A stretch of DNA of 64,000 nt, from the NCBI RefSeq assembly GCF_013090115.1, contig NZ_JABFNN010000039.1:434001-498000 (forward strand). The letters are read 5' to 3'. Below, piece by piece: positions 7,865 through 17,366 of the stretch (the stretch's first letter is position 1; each line of letters begins with the position of its first letter). The notes under the pieces are model-generated. The model searched no databases and was not told where the DNA came from. It saw only the letters and a program-made list of their open reading frames with translations. This DNA is from Flagellimonas amphidinii. Its GTDB lineage: Bacteria; Bacteroidota; Bacteroidia; Flavobacteriales; Flavobacteriaceae. Made by a program: the position numbers and the translations under genes.

Positions 7865-10639
7865 CTAGAACTTGAAATTGTATGTAATAGTTGGCACAGG
7901 AATGGCAAAAATTGAACTCTGGTACGCCTTTATGTCTCCATCTTCGGTAACAAAAAATACCGAATAGGGGTTATTTCTTCCCAACACATTGTATATGGAA
8001 AAGCTCCAAAAACTATGGGCAAACTTCTTTATCTTATGGTTCCCTTCCATATTGAAACTTAAATCCAGTCTGTAATAATCTGGAATCCTAAATTTGTTTC
8101 TGTCACTATAAAACACAAACTCTGAATTGTTAAAGGAAAAACTCCCTATCGGAAATGTAACCGGTCTTCCAGTTTGGTATACAAAATTTGCAGATGCGCT
8201 AAACCTTCTGGTAAACTTATAATTGGCCACCAAGCTTACATCATGTGGTTTATCAAAATTTGATGGAAAAAATTCTCCATTGTTCACCCGCTCTTCACTA
8301 AACTCGCTATCCAGTTTCACAAATGAACGGGAGTAGGTATACCCCAACCAACCGTTGAGTTTACCTTCATTCTTTTTAAGTAAAAATTCCACCCCGTAAG
8401 CCTTACCATCACCCTGAAGAACTTCAGTTTCAATAGCTTCGTTCAACAATAATTGTGCTCCAACTTTATAATCCAAAAGGTTTTTTTGCTGCTTGTAATA
8501 GCCTTCCAAACTCAATTCATACTTGTTCCCTTCGAAATTCTTGTAAAATCCCAATGATGCTTGATAGGCTTCTTGGGGCTCAATATTTAAATCGGACAAT
8601 TTCCAGGTATCCGTTGGGGATACCGTAGTGTTATTGGACAAGGTGTGAATGTACTGGTATGCATTGTTCAAACTTGCTTTTACTGAAAAGTCGGACGCCA
8701 AGAAATATCTGGCAGACAAACGGACTTCTGGGCCTCCGTAGGTTTCAATGAATTCATTCTCATCAAAACTTTGTGTTTCCACCAAGGTTCCACTGTTCTT
8801 GGGGGCATTGTCCTGATAAATACGTTGTTCTGATGCTCCAAGAGCTGCATAAAAGGAATATCTAAGCCCCACGTCTATCAACAATTTGTCATTCACCTCA
8901 TAACTATCTGAAATGAAAAGTGCGGATTCCAGACCCCGCTCCTCGGGAATGACAAGCGAAGTGACATCGGAGTCTGACCCTAAAGGGTCAATATTCCCTG
9001 GGTTGACCACATACAATTTACTAGATATACCGAAGTCAAACTTGTGCTTACCTCCTGGTAAATACTTCATTTTATATTTGAACTCGGTTTCATTGTTTTT
9101 GTACCCCAAGTCAAAATCGTCATTGGATTCCCCATCAAACTCAATCCCAAATTGATACTCACTATTGGAAAGAATTAAACTACCAGTGGTCTTTTCACTG
9201 AACTTATGGTCCCACCCCAATGATACCAATCTATTACTGTAATTGAAAATGGAGTCTGAAGTAATACTGAATTCATCTTTACTGTAATATCCAGTGGCAT
9301 TGATTTCATTGTTCTCATTGATGGTATGATTGTATTTGGCAAGTACATCAAAGAAAGAAGCTGTACTATTACTGAGCTGTTCATCGTCCAAAGCTCCTAA
9401 AATCCAATCAGAATAAGTGGCCCTACCTCCAACCATCAAGGCCGATTTATCCTTTACAATAGGTGTTTCCAAAACAATATTACTGGTAACGGGTCCAATA
9501 GAAGCCTCTCCCGAAAACTTCTGTGTGTTGCCATCTTTTGATGTGATATCAAACACAGAGGAAAGTCTTCCCCCGAATTCAGCAGGAATATTTCCTTTAT
9601 AAATTTCTGCCGAACCCGTAGTAAATGGATTTATCGCAGAAAAAATTCCGAAAAAGTGAGACGGATTATAAATAACCCCATTGTCCAACAAAATCAGGTT
9701 TTGGTCTGTTCTACCACCACGTACATTATACCCTGCGGCTCCTTCACCTGCGGTTGTGATACCTGGTAAGGTAATTGCCGCCTTAAGGATATCCCGCTCT
9801 CCAAGAACCAAAGGAATGTTCTTTATTTTCTCAACTTCAATTAAGGTAACTCCGGTTATGGCAGTTTCCACATTTCTATCTATGTTGCCCTGCACCACAA
9901 CCTCATCAAGTGCTTCTACACTTTCTGTAACCTGAAAATTATACGAACCATCATTGTAGAGAATTATCTTTGTTCTTGATTCTTGAATTCCAAGACCTCT
10001 GACAGTAATGATATTTTCTCCAATGGGGAGCTGCAAACTATAATTGCCATTAGTATCTGTAGATGTTCCAATATCCTTTCCTTGGACCAATAATGCTAAA
10101 TCCGATACCGATTGACCTGTTCTGGCATTTAATGCTTTACCTGTAAGAGTAAATGTTCTACTTCTACTATTTCTGTTCTCTTTTCCAATCTTAACAACTT
10201 GTAATCCTTTGGTTGCGTTATCCTCATCACTCAAAAATAGTGGCCCAATATCCTGCAATTCATCATAACCAGGAAAATCATCATCTGTCAACCGGTCCTC
10301 TTTACCAAAAAAGTCATCAGGCAGGGTTTCATAAATTTGGTTGTTCTGCATGAGGTAAATTTTATCGGAATCCATGATGAAATAGTTGAGGACCGTATCC
10401 TTGAAAAGACTGTCCAAAATATCACTGACGGGTTTATCTTGATAGTTTCCGGTAACTTTTATTCCCTGCAACCAATCCTTTAAATAGAAGAATTTATACC
10501 CTGATTTTTCCTCGATTTCCTGTAGCGCTTCTTCAACATTGGTATTGGCAAAAGACACACTAATAGTTGGCACTTCTTGTTGGGCAAAAGTATTTTGAAT
10601 GCCCACAAAGAGGGTTATGGCGATTAAAAACTTTTTCAT
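7865..10639 (-). CDS. STN-domain TonB-dependent outer-membrane receptor
   Basis: 924 residues with a signal peptide cleaved near NTFAQQ. Domains in order: an STN secretin/TonB short N-terminal domain at about residues 25-100 (typical of FecA-like signalling receptors), a carboxypeptidase-regulatory-like beta-sandwich at about 165-245 (LTGKALNARTGQSVSDLAL), a plug at about 250-390 (YNVRGGRTDQNLILLDNG, AEFGGRLSSVFDITS), and a 22-stranded barrel to the terminal TYNFKF. It would import or sense a ligand using TonB energy. The STN domain normally contacts an anti-sigma factor, but no FecI/FecR pair lies in this window. The four DUF4249 lipoproteins directly downstream are the likely partners. Ligand unknown. 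Confidence 0.93.
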   Translation of the reverse strand: MKKFLIAITLFVGIQNTFAQQEVPTISVSFANTNVEEALQEIEEKSGYKFFYLKDWLQGIKVTGNYQDKPVSDILDSLFKDTVLNYFIMDSDKIYLMQNNQIYETLPDDFFGKEDRLTDDDFPGYDELQDIGPLFLSDEDNATKGLQVVKIGKENRNSRSRTFTLTGKALNARTGQSVSDLALLVQGKDIGTSTDTNGNYSLQLPIGENIITVRGLGIQESRTKIILYNDGSYNFQVTESVEALDEVVVQGNIDRNVETAITGVTLIEVEKIKNIPLVLGERDILKAAITLPGITTAGEGAAGYNVRGGRTDQNLILLDNGVIYNPSHFFGIFSAINPFTTGSAEIYKGNIPAEFGGRLSSVFDITSKDGNTQKFSGEASIGPVTSNIVLETPIVKDKSALMVGGRATYSDWILGALDDEQLSNSTASFFDVLAKYNHTINENNEINATGYYSKDEFSITSDSIFNYSNRLVSLGWDHKFSEKTTGSLILSNSEYQFGIEFDGESNDDFDLGYKNNETEFKYKMKYLPGGKHKFDFGISSKLYVVNPGNIDPLGSDSDVTSLVIPEERGLESALFISDSYEVNDKLLIDVGLRYSFYAALGASEQRIYQDNAPKNSGTLVETQSFDENEFIETYGGPEVRLSARYFLASDFSVKASLNNAYQYIHTLSNNTTVSPTDTWKLSDLNIEPQEAYQASLGFYKNFEGNKYELSLEGYYKQQKNLLDYKVGAQLLLNEAIETEVLQGDGKAYGVEFLLKKNEGKLNGWLGYTYSRSFVKLDSEFSEERVNNGEFFPSNFDKPHDVSLVANYKFTRRFSASANFVYQTGRPVTFPIGSFSFNNSEFVFYSDRNKFRIPDYYRLDLSFNMEGNHKIKKFAHSFWSFSIYNVLGRNNPYSVFFVTEDGDIKAYQSSIFAIPVPTITYNFKF

Positions 10640-10641
10640 TC

Positions 10642-11388
10642 TTATTGGTTTATTGGTTGGTTGAGGAGGATTTCGATACGTCTCACAAGACTTGCCTGAA
10701 AACCATTGGGGTCTGACTTTCTCAACCCTCTTGCAATACCATAAAATTTGTCGATTTCCTTTTTAAGCTTAGGAAAAAGCTGTGTTGCTTCTTTCTTGGT
10801 ATTGAATATATGGTATTGTCCATTGTATAGAAGCACATGTTCACTGGGACCATCCAAAAATTCGTAATACAGAGAGCTCCGATCCTTCCGCTCAAAGCTT
10901 TTCTTATTTAACTTAGTGAAAAGTGTAAATGTTGACGTTTTCAGGGCAACTTTATAAAACCCGTATACATTGAGCGAAGGCACATCCTTCTCTTTTATTT
11001 TGACAAACTCCTGACCATCTATCGCAAAACTATCCACATAATCCTTGAACAATTGAATGGTACCTCCGCCAGCTTTTGTAATCAATTTTAAAAGTACCTC
11101 GTCCTCGTAGATATCATATTTTAAGTCAAGGTCATAATAACATTGTCCATCATAACAGACACTACCCGGAAGAAAGTCTCTAGTCTTATAGAATTGCGTT
11201 TCTTCGTTAATAGTTCTATATTTTTCCATATAGAGTTCCCCTTGATAGAGTCCAGTATTCTCAATACCGACCTTTTTGTCAAATGCGTTATAGTATTCTT
11301 TATGAACCTTTCTGTCCTGAGAAAATGTCCATGAAAGCCCACAAAAAAGCAAAAGAAGTGTTAGATAACTTTTTTTATTGCGCAGCAT
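10642..11388 (-). CDS. Exported protein of unknown function, first gene of the TonB/DUF4249 locus
   Basis: 248 residues with a signal peptide (KKSYLTLLLLFCGLSWTFS, then Q). The body is charged and beta-rich. A CYDGQCYYD motif holds a close cysteine pair, and a Lys-rich C-terminal half (FPKLKKEIDKFYGIARGL) looks helical. I do not recognise a family. Its stop lies two bases before the receptor start, so it should be co-transcribed and may be a periplasmic accessory of the receptor. No clear TAnnTTTG -7 box was found in the 190 bp upstream. Confidence 0.8.
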   Translation of the reverse strand: MLRNKKSYLTLLLLFCGLSWTFSQDRKVHKEYYNAFDKKVGIENTGLYQGELYMEKYRTINEETQFYKTRDFLPGSVCYDGQCYYDLDLKYDIYEDEVLLKLITKAGGGTIQLFKDYVDSFAIDGQEFVKIKEKDVPSLNVYGFYKVALKTSTFTLFTKLNKKSFERKDRSSLYYEFLDGPSEHVLLYNGQYHIFNTKKEATQLFPKLKKEIDKFYGIARGLRKSDPNGFQASLVRRIEILLNQPINQ

Positions 11389-11582
11389 GTTCTCGTAAAA
11401 ATTGAGTTAAGGAAGAATTATTTTTTGATTGAATTAGCTACTCTAAAATAACATTAATTATTTTGAATCCTAACATTCCGTTAAAAATTGACAATATTCC
11501 TAACAGATTGATTAAAAAATAATCATTCTAAATAATAAAAGTTAAATAAGTTAATTTTTCGTAAAGTCTGAAGGCTATATAA

Positions 11583-13976
11583 TTATCCTTTTACGAATCT
11601 TAATACAGATTGGGCCTTTTCTTCTATTTCCTCCTTGTTCATCATCATCTTTCTAAACTTACCTTGAACATACATTTCAGCTTGGTCTTTGTAATGTTTA
11701 CTAAAAGGATTTCCTGATTGGCCCGTTGGGAGTATACTGATACTGTTCTCTATATCAGAAAAATCAATGACACGGCGTGTAGATGGACCAGAACTTACTT
11801 TGTAATAACCCGTACTGTCATAAGGAAAGGCCAAATTATTAATGACTTCTCTACTCCCTACAACTGGGAATGGACCAACATTGAAATATTTACGGAGTGC
11901 TTCAACTTCTCCAATAGGATGTTTATGTTCCAAAGTATGTACCCTATCCCATGTCCACAGGCTTGGGTCTGGTCCAAAATCTTTCACTAAGGACTCCCAA
12001 GCATCCGCAAAAGATTTCAATACAATTTCATCTCGCGTCTCAACCTTATTTGGTGTACGCACATTGTCCCACCATTTACCATTTTTGATCTGTGCACCCC
12101 ATGCTATTTGCCTTTTCAATAAATGTGTGGCCAATAGCTCTTTGAACTGCTCTTCTCCCAATTCATCCTCCATAGTGTTTTTCAACATAAAGTAAGCGCT
12201 TCTATGAAATATTGTAGGAGCTGTTAAATCCAAAGCATACATACCATCCCAATTTTTAAGAGCATCTACTTGTATTAGTTGTTCTTCCGTTAAATGGGAA
12301 ACATCCAAGAGTTTTATCAACTCTGTGATGAGCAGCGGATTAACCGAAGAGGTCACATCCAAAATCATTTCTGAAACCGATTCTTTGTCCCAATCATCTT
12401 TGGGATCCAACAATTGAACAATTCTTTTGGCTCTATTTTCAGGCAAATAATACCCGGGATATAACATGCCAGCTATAGAATCGGGTTGGTTGTTGGCGGA
12501 ATATACATAATGCCATGGTGGGTTTATAGCACTTGGATTTTCAGAAAAATCCAAATAGCGAACTGGTTCTTGAATCCCTGAAGCTCCATCAAGCACAAAC
12601 TTGGTGGATGTGCTATCTGGCATTTGGTACAGTTTTGCTGTGGCCCACCAAGCTACGTTTCCTTCTGCATCTCCATACATAACATTCAAGCCCGGGGCAT
12701 GAATTTGGGGAAGCGCATTTTTAAACTCTTCCTTATTTGTAGCATGGGAAATGCCGTAAAGCGCATCCATGACCTCGTTCTTCATTTTAGTATAGACCCA
12801 TGACATGGCTATGGGTTTGTCTCCACTTATTTGCTTTGCAATTCCGTTGAGCACGGGTCCATGCCTGGTCTTCTTGTAGGTGAATGCAATAGGTTCCTCT
12901 CCTTTTACCTTAATTTTCTTGTTGATATATTCATAGGTTGCCCAACCCGATTCAGTTTTATATTGCGTTGAATCTGCTGGATTGGTTTGTTCCGCATAAA
13001 AATTGAGGTCATCATTTTGAAACATTGTAAGGCCATAGGCCAAATTCCTGTCATGCGCCAGTAAGGGAAAAGGAACTCCCGCCAAATGATAACCATACTT
13101 TTCATAGGTAGGTGTGGTTATATGGGCTTCAAACCATACTGAAGGTTGTGCAAAACCAATATGTGGATCGTTGGCAAGTATCACTTTGCCACTTTTCGTT
13201 TTTTCCGGTGCAAGTACCCAGCTATTGCTTCCTTCAAACTGAGGAATTGGAAGCTTCTCCAATGCTGTAATAATACTTGCCGTTATATGGGGGTCGATGG
13301 AATCGATTGCCTGATTTTTAAAATTCTTAATCCATACGGTAGTTGTGTCTGAATAAACCGTTAAATCATTGATGTACTCGTCTCCCAATTGATTTCTAAT
13401 CCTAGTTAATAAAGGATCCGTTTTGTGTGCTTGGGCAAAACTAAATGCCATATAACCTACAGCATTATAAATATCTTCTAAGGAAAAAGGCTTCTTTTCT
13501 AAACCTGTTAAGTAAAATTCAATGGGCGTTGGGCCATTAGCTATGAACTCGTTGACTCCATCCAAATAAGATTGGGAAAGTATGGTCATTTCACTTTCCA
13601 TGTCCAAGCCCGCCACTGTTTCAGCCGAATGCTCATCAATACCTAGGGAAAGAAAAAATTTATCTGTTTTGACTAAGTCCGCACCAAAAACTTCAGCCAA
13701 ACCACCTTTTGCAACTCTTCTCAATAGTTCCATTTGCCAAAGACGATCTTGTGCATGCACGTACCCCAAAGCTTTCAAGGCATCCTCCTCATTTTCAGCA
13801 TAAATATGAGGAATGCCATAATCGTCATAAAAAACATTTACCCCATCTTTTAATCCAGATAGTGTTTTTTCTCCGCTATAATCGGGCTTAAGAGTTTGGA
13901 CAAATATCAATAGTCCAATAATAATGAGCAACAAAAGGCCAGCAAGTACCAAGAGTACTTTCTTTAATCTTTTCAC
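11583..13976 (-). CDS. Penicillin acylase family N-terminal-nucleophile hydrolase
   Basis: 797 residues. An N-terminal hydrophobic segment (residues 7-27) either anchors the protein or serves as a signal. The alpha-chain signature GIPHIYAENEEDALKALGYVHAQDRLWQ is at about residues 54-80. The autocatalytic cleavage site is EGSNSWVLAP, giving Ser250 as the nucleophile at the start of the beta chain, followed by NDPHIG as in the family. Enzymes of this family hydrolyse amide bonds of acylated amino acids, beta-lactams or acyl-homoserine lactones; the substrate cannot be read from sequence. The length fits family members (about 750-850). It stands alone, with no operon partner closer than 80 bp. 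Confidence 0.92.
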   Translation of the reverse strand: MKRLKKVLLVLAGLLLLIIIGLLIFVQTLKPDYSGEKTLSGLKDGVNVFYDDYGIPHIYAENEEDALKALGYVHAQDRLWQMELLRRVAKGGLAEVFGADLVKTDKFFLSLGIDEHSAETVAGLDMESEMTILSQSYLDGVNEFIANGPTPIEFYLTGLEKKPFSLEDIYNAVGYMAFSFAQAHKTDPLLTRIRNQLGDEYINDLTVYSDTTTVWIKNFKNQAIDSIDPHITASIITALEKLPIPQFEGSNSWVLAPEKTKSGKVILANDPHIGFAQPSVWFEAHITTPTYEKYGYHLAGVPFPLLAHDRNLAYGLTMFQNDDLNFYAEQTNPADSTQYKTESGWATYEYINKKIKVKGEEPIAFTYKKTRHGPVLNGIAKQISGDKPIAMSWVYTKMKNEVMDALYGISHATNKEEFKNALPQIHAPGLNVMYGDAEGNVAWWATAKLYQMPDSTSTKFVLDGASGIQEPVRYLDFSENPSAINPPWHYVYSANNQPDSIAGMLYPGYYLPENRAKRIVQLLDPKDDWDKESVSEMILDVTSSVNPLLITELIKLLDVSHLTEEQLIQVDALKNWDGMYALDLTAPTIFHRSAYFMLKNTMEDELGEEQFKELLATHLLKRQIAWGAQIKNGKWWDNVRTPNKVETRDEIVLKSFADAWESLVKDFGPDPSLWTWDRVHTLEHKHPIGEVEALRKYFNVGPFPVVGSREVINNLAFPYDSTGYYKVSSGPSTRRVIDFSDIENSISILPTGQSGNPFSKHYKDQAEMYVQGKFRKMMMNKEEIEEKAQSVLRFVKG

Positions 13977-14056
13977 AGGATTTTCGGTTATGTTAAATTA
14001 GTCAAAATCTAATTTACACTATTTTCCATGAAGCTGGAAATTACCGGGAAGGATTA

Positions 14057-16039
14057 TTAGTTGTTATTCATCGAAAGTTGATGGTTCTTCAACCCAGATT
14101 TCAACCATTTCTCATAGGTTTCCACCTCCACATATTGCACTGCATCATTAAGAATCTCCATATTTGGAGATAATAGCACATAATAGGGCTGTGAAGCTAC
14201 ATTGAAGTTTATGGTTTGAAAAGTACCCCATTTTTGGCCAACCGTTTCAATGGTTTTGATTCGTCCTGAGTCATATTGAAAATTAAAAACTTCTTCCTTC
14301 GGCAAGGGTTTTCTATCATCCACATAAAGGGAAATGAGCACATATTCATCTTTAAGCAAAGGATAAATATTGGAATGGCTCCAAACATTTTCCTCCATTT
14401 TTCTGCAATTGACACAGGCCCATCCTGTGAAATCCAGCAAAATGGGTTTGTTCACTTCTTGGGCATAGGCAACTCCGTCTTCAAAATCCTTGAAACAATC
14501 CAACCCTAGAGGACAATCACTGGTAGTGGTTCTTACACTATAAAAATCTGGCGGTGGAAAGCCACTCAATAACTTCAAGTTGGTGACATTAAGTAATCCC
14601 AAAATCAAATAACCCGAAAAAGCCAAGCTCAACACACCAAAAAGTTTTCGTGTTATAGATATTTTTTGCGGAGTATCGTTTTTGGTGAACCGGAACAGTC
14701 CAAATAAATATAATGTTGTCAAAAGGAAAAGTACAATCCAAATTGCCAAGAATATTTCACGTTTCAAAAAACCCCAATTACCTACTAAATCCGCATTGGA
14801 AAGGAATTTAAAGGCCAATGCCAGTTCTAAAAAGCCCAAAACTACCTTAACCGTCGTCATCCATCCCCCAGATTTAGGCAAAGAGTTTAACCAAGCGGGA
14901 AACAAAGCGAACAATCCAAATGGCAAAGCCAAAGCCAGACCAAATCCTACCATACCTGCTGATAAATTGGCGGCCACATCACCTTCCGCCAATGTGGTGC
15001 TCCCCAAGAGTCCTCCTAAAATAGGGCCTGTACAAGAAAAGGAGACAATGGCCAAGGTTAGTGCCATGAAAAATATGCCCAATACCCCTCCGACTTTGGT
15101 TGAAGCAGAATCCATTTTATTGGCCCATGAATTTGGAAGTGTCAGCTCATAATAGCCGAAAAACGAAAAGGCAAAGACCACAAATATGACAAAAAACAAT
15201 ACGTTTAGCCATACATTGGTGGCAATGGTATTCAAAATTTGGGAATCCACCGAGTCAAATACATGAAACGGAAGGCTCAACAAGAAATAAATCAATACGA
15301 TAAAAAATCCGTACAATATGGCATTTTGAATCCCTTTTGATTTTTTCTCGGATTGTTTCGTAAAAAAGGAAACCGTCAGTGGAATCAACGGAAAAACGCA
15401 CGGAGTGAGCAACGCAATTAATCCTCCTAAAAATCCAAGCCCAAAAATCATCCATAGATTTGACACAGTACCTGAATCAGCTAACCCATTTTGATTCAAT
15501 AAGTGTTTGTTCTTCAAGTCCACCCGAAGGGACTCACCCAAAGCAATACTTTTCTTGTCAAGTTCTTTTTGCTCTTGTACAAAAGCATTTCCATCCAACG
15601 ATATCTCAAAAAAGGCATCTTTTGGAATACATACCTCCTTACAGATTTGGTAAAAAAGATTAACGGAAATCTGCCTTACATCAGGATTTAGAAGTTTTAT
15701 TTTTTGAGTAAAAATGGCTTCTTTCTTAAAAAAGGTCTCCTCTACTTCAAAAATATCGCTGTACTCCTTGATGGTTTCACTTTCCGTGGTTTTCCCGATC
15801 AATTCATAATCCTGCCCTGCTTTTTCAAAAGTGAATTCGCTGGGCAATGAACCTCCTTCAGCCGTATATTGGGAATATATATGCCAACCTTCCATGATTT
15901 TCCCTTTGAAAACCAACTCATATTCCATATCCGATAGCTTTTTCACCTCATGACTCCAAAGGGCAGGGTCGGCATCGGTTTGGGCAACCAGTGAAAGGGT
16001 AGTAAAAATGAATGCGAAAAACAATATAATAAACCTCAT
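14057..16039 (-). CDS. dsbD: Thiol:disulfide interchange protein, DsbD-like
   Basis: 660 residues with the three-part DsbD plan. After a signal peptide comes an N-terminal DsbD-alpha-like domain (to about residue 165, with CKEVCIPKD). An eight-helix membrane domain follows, with TPCVFPLIPLT and SFSCTGPILGG supplying its redox cysteines. A C-terminal thioredoxin domain has the active site WACVNC near residue 548. It would pass electrons from cytoplasmic thioredoxin to periplasmic substrates, for example for cytochrome c maturation. The start overlaps the stop of tilS by four bases (ATGA), giving a coupled tilS-dsbD pair. Confidence 0.93.
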   Translation of the reverse strand: MRFIILFFAFIFTTLSLVAQTDADPALWSHEVKKLSDMEYELVFKGKIMEGWHIYSQYTAEGGSLPSEFTFEKAGQDYELIGKTTESETIKEYSDIFEVEETFFKKEAIFTQKIKLLNPDVRQISVNLFYQICKEVCIPKDAFFEISLDGNAFVQEQKELDKKSIALGESLRVDLKNKHLLNQNGLADSGTVSNLWMIFGLGFLGGLIALLTPCVFPLIPLTVSFFTKQSEKKSKGIQNAILYGFFIVLIYFLLSLPFHVFDSVDSQILNTIATNVWLNVLFFVIFVVFAFSFFGYYELTLPNSWANKMDSASTKVGGVLGIFFMALTLAIVSFSCTGPILGGLLGSTTLAEGDVAANLSAGMVGFGLALALPFGLFALFPAWLNSLPKSGGWMTTVKVVLGFLELALAFKFLSNADLVGNWGFLKREIFLAIWIVLFLLTTLYLFGLFRFTKNDTPQKISITRKLFGVLSLAFSGYLILGLLNVTNLKLLSGFPPPDFYSVRTTTSDCPLGLDCFKDFEDGVAYAQEVNKPILLDFTGWACVNCRKMEENVWSHSNIYPLLKDEYVLISLYVDDRKPLPKEEVFNFQYDSGRIKTIETVGQKWGTFQTINFNVASQPYYVLLSPNMEILNDAVQYVEVETYEKWLKSGLKNHQLSMNNN

Positions 16040-17343
16040 GCAATCAGTGTAATCTTAACTATATCTTGAGTGGTGTCATCCACCTTAAAACGTTCGTCAG
16101 CTCTTCTACCCAAAACCCAAACAATTTCATCATTTGAACAGAGTAACCATTGTTTTTCTTTGGAAATGATATCAACTTTTTCATCTTTGAAAAATTTGGA
16201 AAGCTTTTTCTTTCCCTTCATCCCAAAGGGATAAAAATAGTCGCCTTTTTCCCAATTCCTTAATACTAACGGAAAGTTTAACTTTTCCTTATCCAAAAAG
16301 ATTACGTTTGACCCCGATTTTTCCACGGAATCTACCGTATGAAATTTCAAACTTACAGGGAGATTGGGATTCTCATTGGTTGCAAAAACTTGGAATTTTT
16401 CTGCTTTTCTTGACCTTAAGGGCGAAAGTATCAAATGTGTCCGATCTTTGAGCAATCGATGTGTTTTGGAAAACACTTCTTTACCACTTGAAGCACATAA
16501 AAGGTTCTTGACATTGTCCCATTCCGTAAATCCGAAGTCATGAAAAATACCGTACAAATAAGCCTCAATGGGATTCAGTCTTTGTAATTTTTCAATGTCG
16601 ATGATATACGATTCTTCATCTGCTACGAATAAATCTTGCTTGACTTCTTGTACATGGTGTTCCAACAAATTTTGGGTTTGCGCCAAATATTCCTGGGTCT
16701 GTTTAAAATTTTCTAAAAAAGTAGGATGCAATTCCTTTAGTTTAGGAACAATTTCCATCCGTATTTTATTACGGAGGTATTTGTTTTCCTTATTGCTACT
16801 ATCCTCTCGCCATTGCAAATTCTGTGCTTTGGCATATGTTAGCATCTCTTCTCGTGAAAAATGTAGTAGAGGTCGAATTATCTGTTCATTTTTTTCTGGG
16901 ATGCCGGTTAACCCTTCAATTCCTGTACCGCGTGAAAGATTGATCAAAAAGGTTTCCAAGCTATCATCAGCATGATGAGCGGTAAGTATATAATCGTATT
17001 CTTCGTTGTCCAGCAATTCTTGGAACCATTGATACCTCAATTGTCTTGCTGCCATTTGAATGGAACCTCTTTGGGTTTCCGCATAGCTTTTGGTATCGAA
17101 AGACCGAGTAAAAACTTCTAATTGGTGTTCCTTGCCCATCTTTTTCACAAAAGCCTCATCACCATCACTTTCATCTCCTCTAAGTTTGAAATTACAATGC
17201 GCCAAAGTAATCGCCATTTCCAAGGAAGCACATAAATGGGTCAAAACCATGCTGTCCACTCCTCCACTACAAGCAATCAACAGCCGCTTTTCTTTTAGAA
17301 AAGCAAGTGATGTGTTTATATGTTCCCTAAACTGTTCCAGCAT
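16036..17343 (-). CDS. tilS: tRNA(Ile)-lysidine synthase
   Basis: About 435 residues from the ATG at 17343 (MLEQFREHINTSLAF); six extra residues would be added by a start at 17361. The PP-loop SGGVDSMVLTHL near residue 25 binds ATP, and the sequence ILTAHHADDSLETFLINL is the family's second signature. A C-terminal TilS-type domain follows (PFGMKGKKKLSKFFKDEKV). The enzyme lysidinylates C34 of tRNA-Ile(CAU) so that it reads AUA, and is essential in most bacteria. It lies between pabB and dsbD on the same strand, overlapping dsbD by ATGA. Confidence 0.95.
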   Translation of the reverse strand: MLEQFREHINTSLAFLKEKRLLIACSGGVDSMVLTHLCASLEMAITLAHCNFKLRGDESDGDEAFVKKMGKEHQLEVFTRSFDTKSYAETQRGSIQMAARQLRYQWFQELLDNEEYDYILTAHHADDSLETFLINLSRGTGIEGLTGIPEKNEQIIRPLLHFSREEMLTYAKAQNLQWREDSSNKENKYLRNKIRMEIVPKLKELHPTFLENFKQTQEYLAQTQNLLEHHVQEVKQDLFVADEESYIIDIEKLQRLNPIEAYLYGIFHDFGFTEWDNVKNLLCASSGKEVFSKTHRLLKDRTHLILSPLRSRKAEKFQVFATNENPNLPVSLKFHTVDSVEKSGSNVIFLDKEKLNFPLVLRNWEKGDYFYPFGMKGKKKLSKFFKDEKVDIISKEKQWLLCSNDEIVWVLGRRADERFKVDDTTQDIVKITLIA

Positions 17344-17366
17344 TCCACAAAAATAAGGCATAAACC

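Noticed and set aside
14682..15152. 156-codon plus-strand frame opposite dsbD
   Set aside because: It lies antisense to the membrane domain of a clear gene, is Lys/Pro/Ala-rich and has no family pattern.
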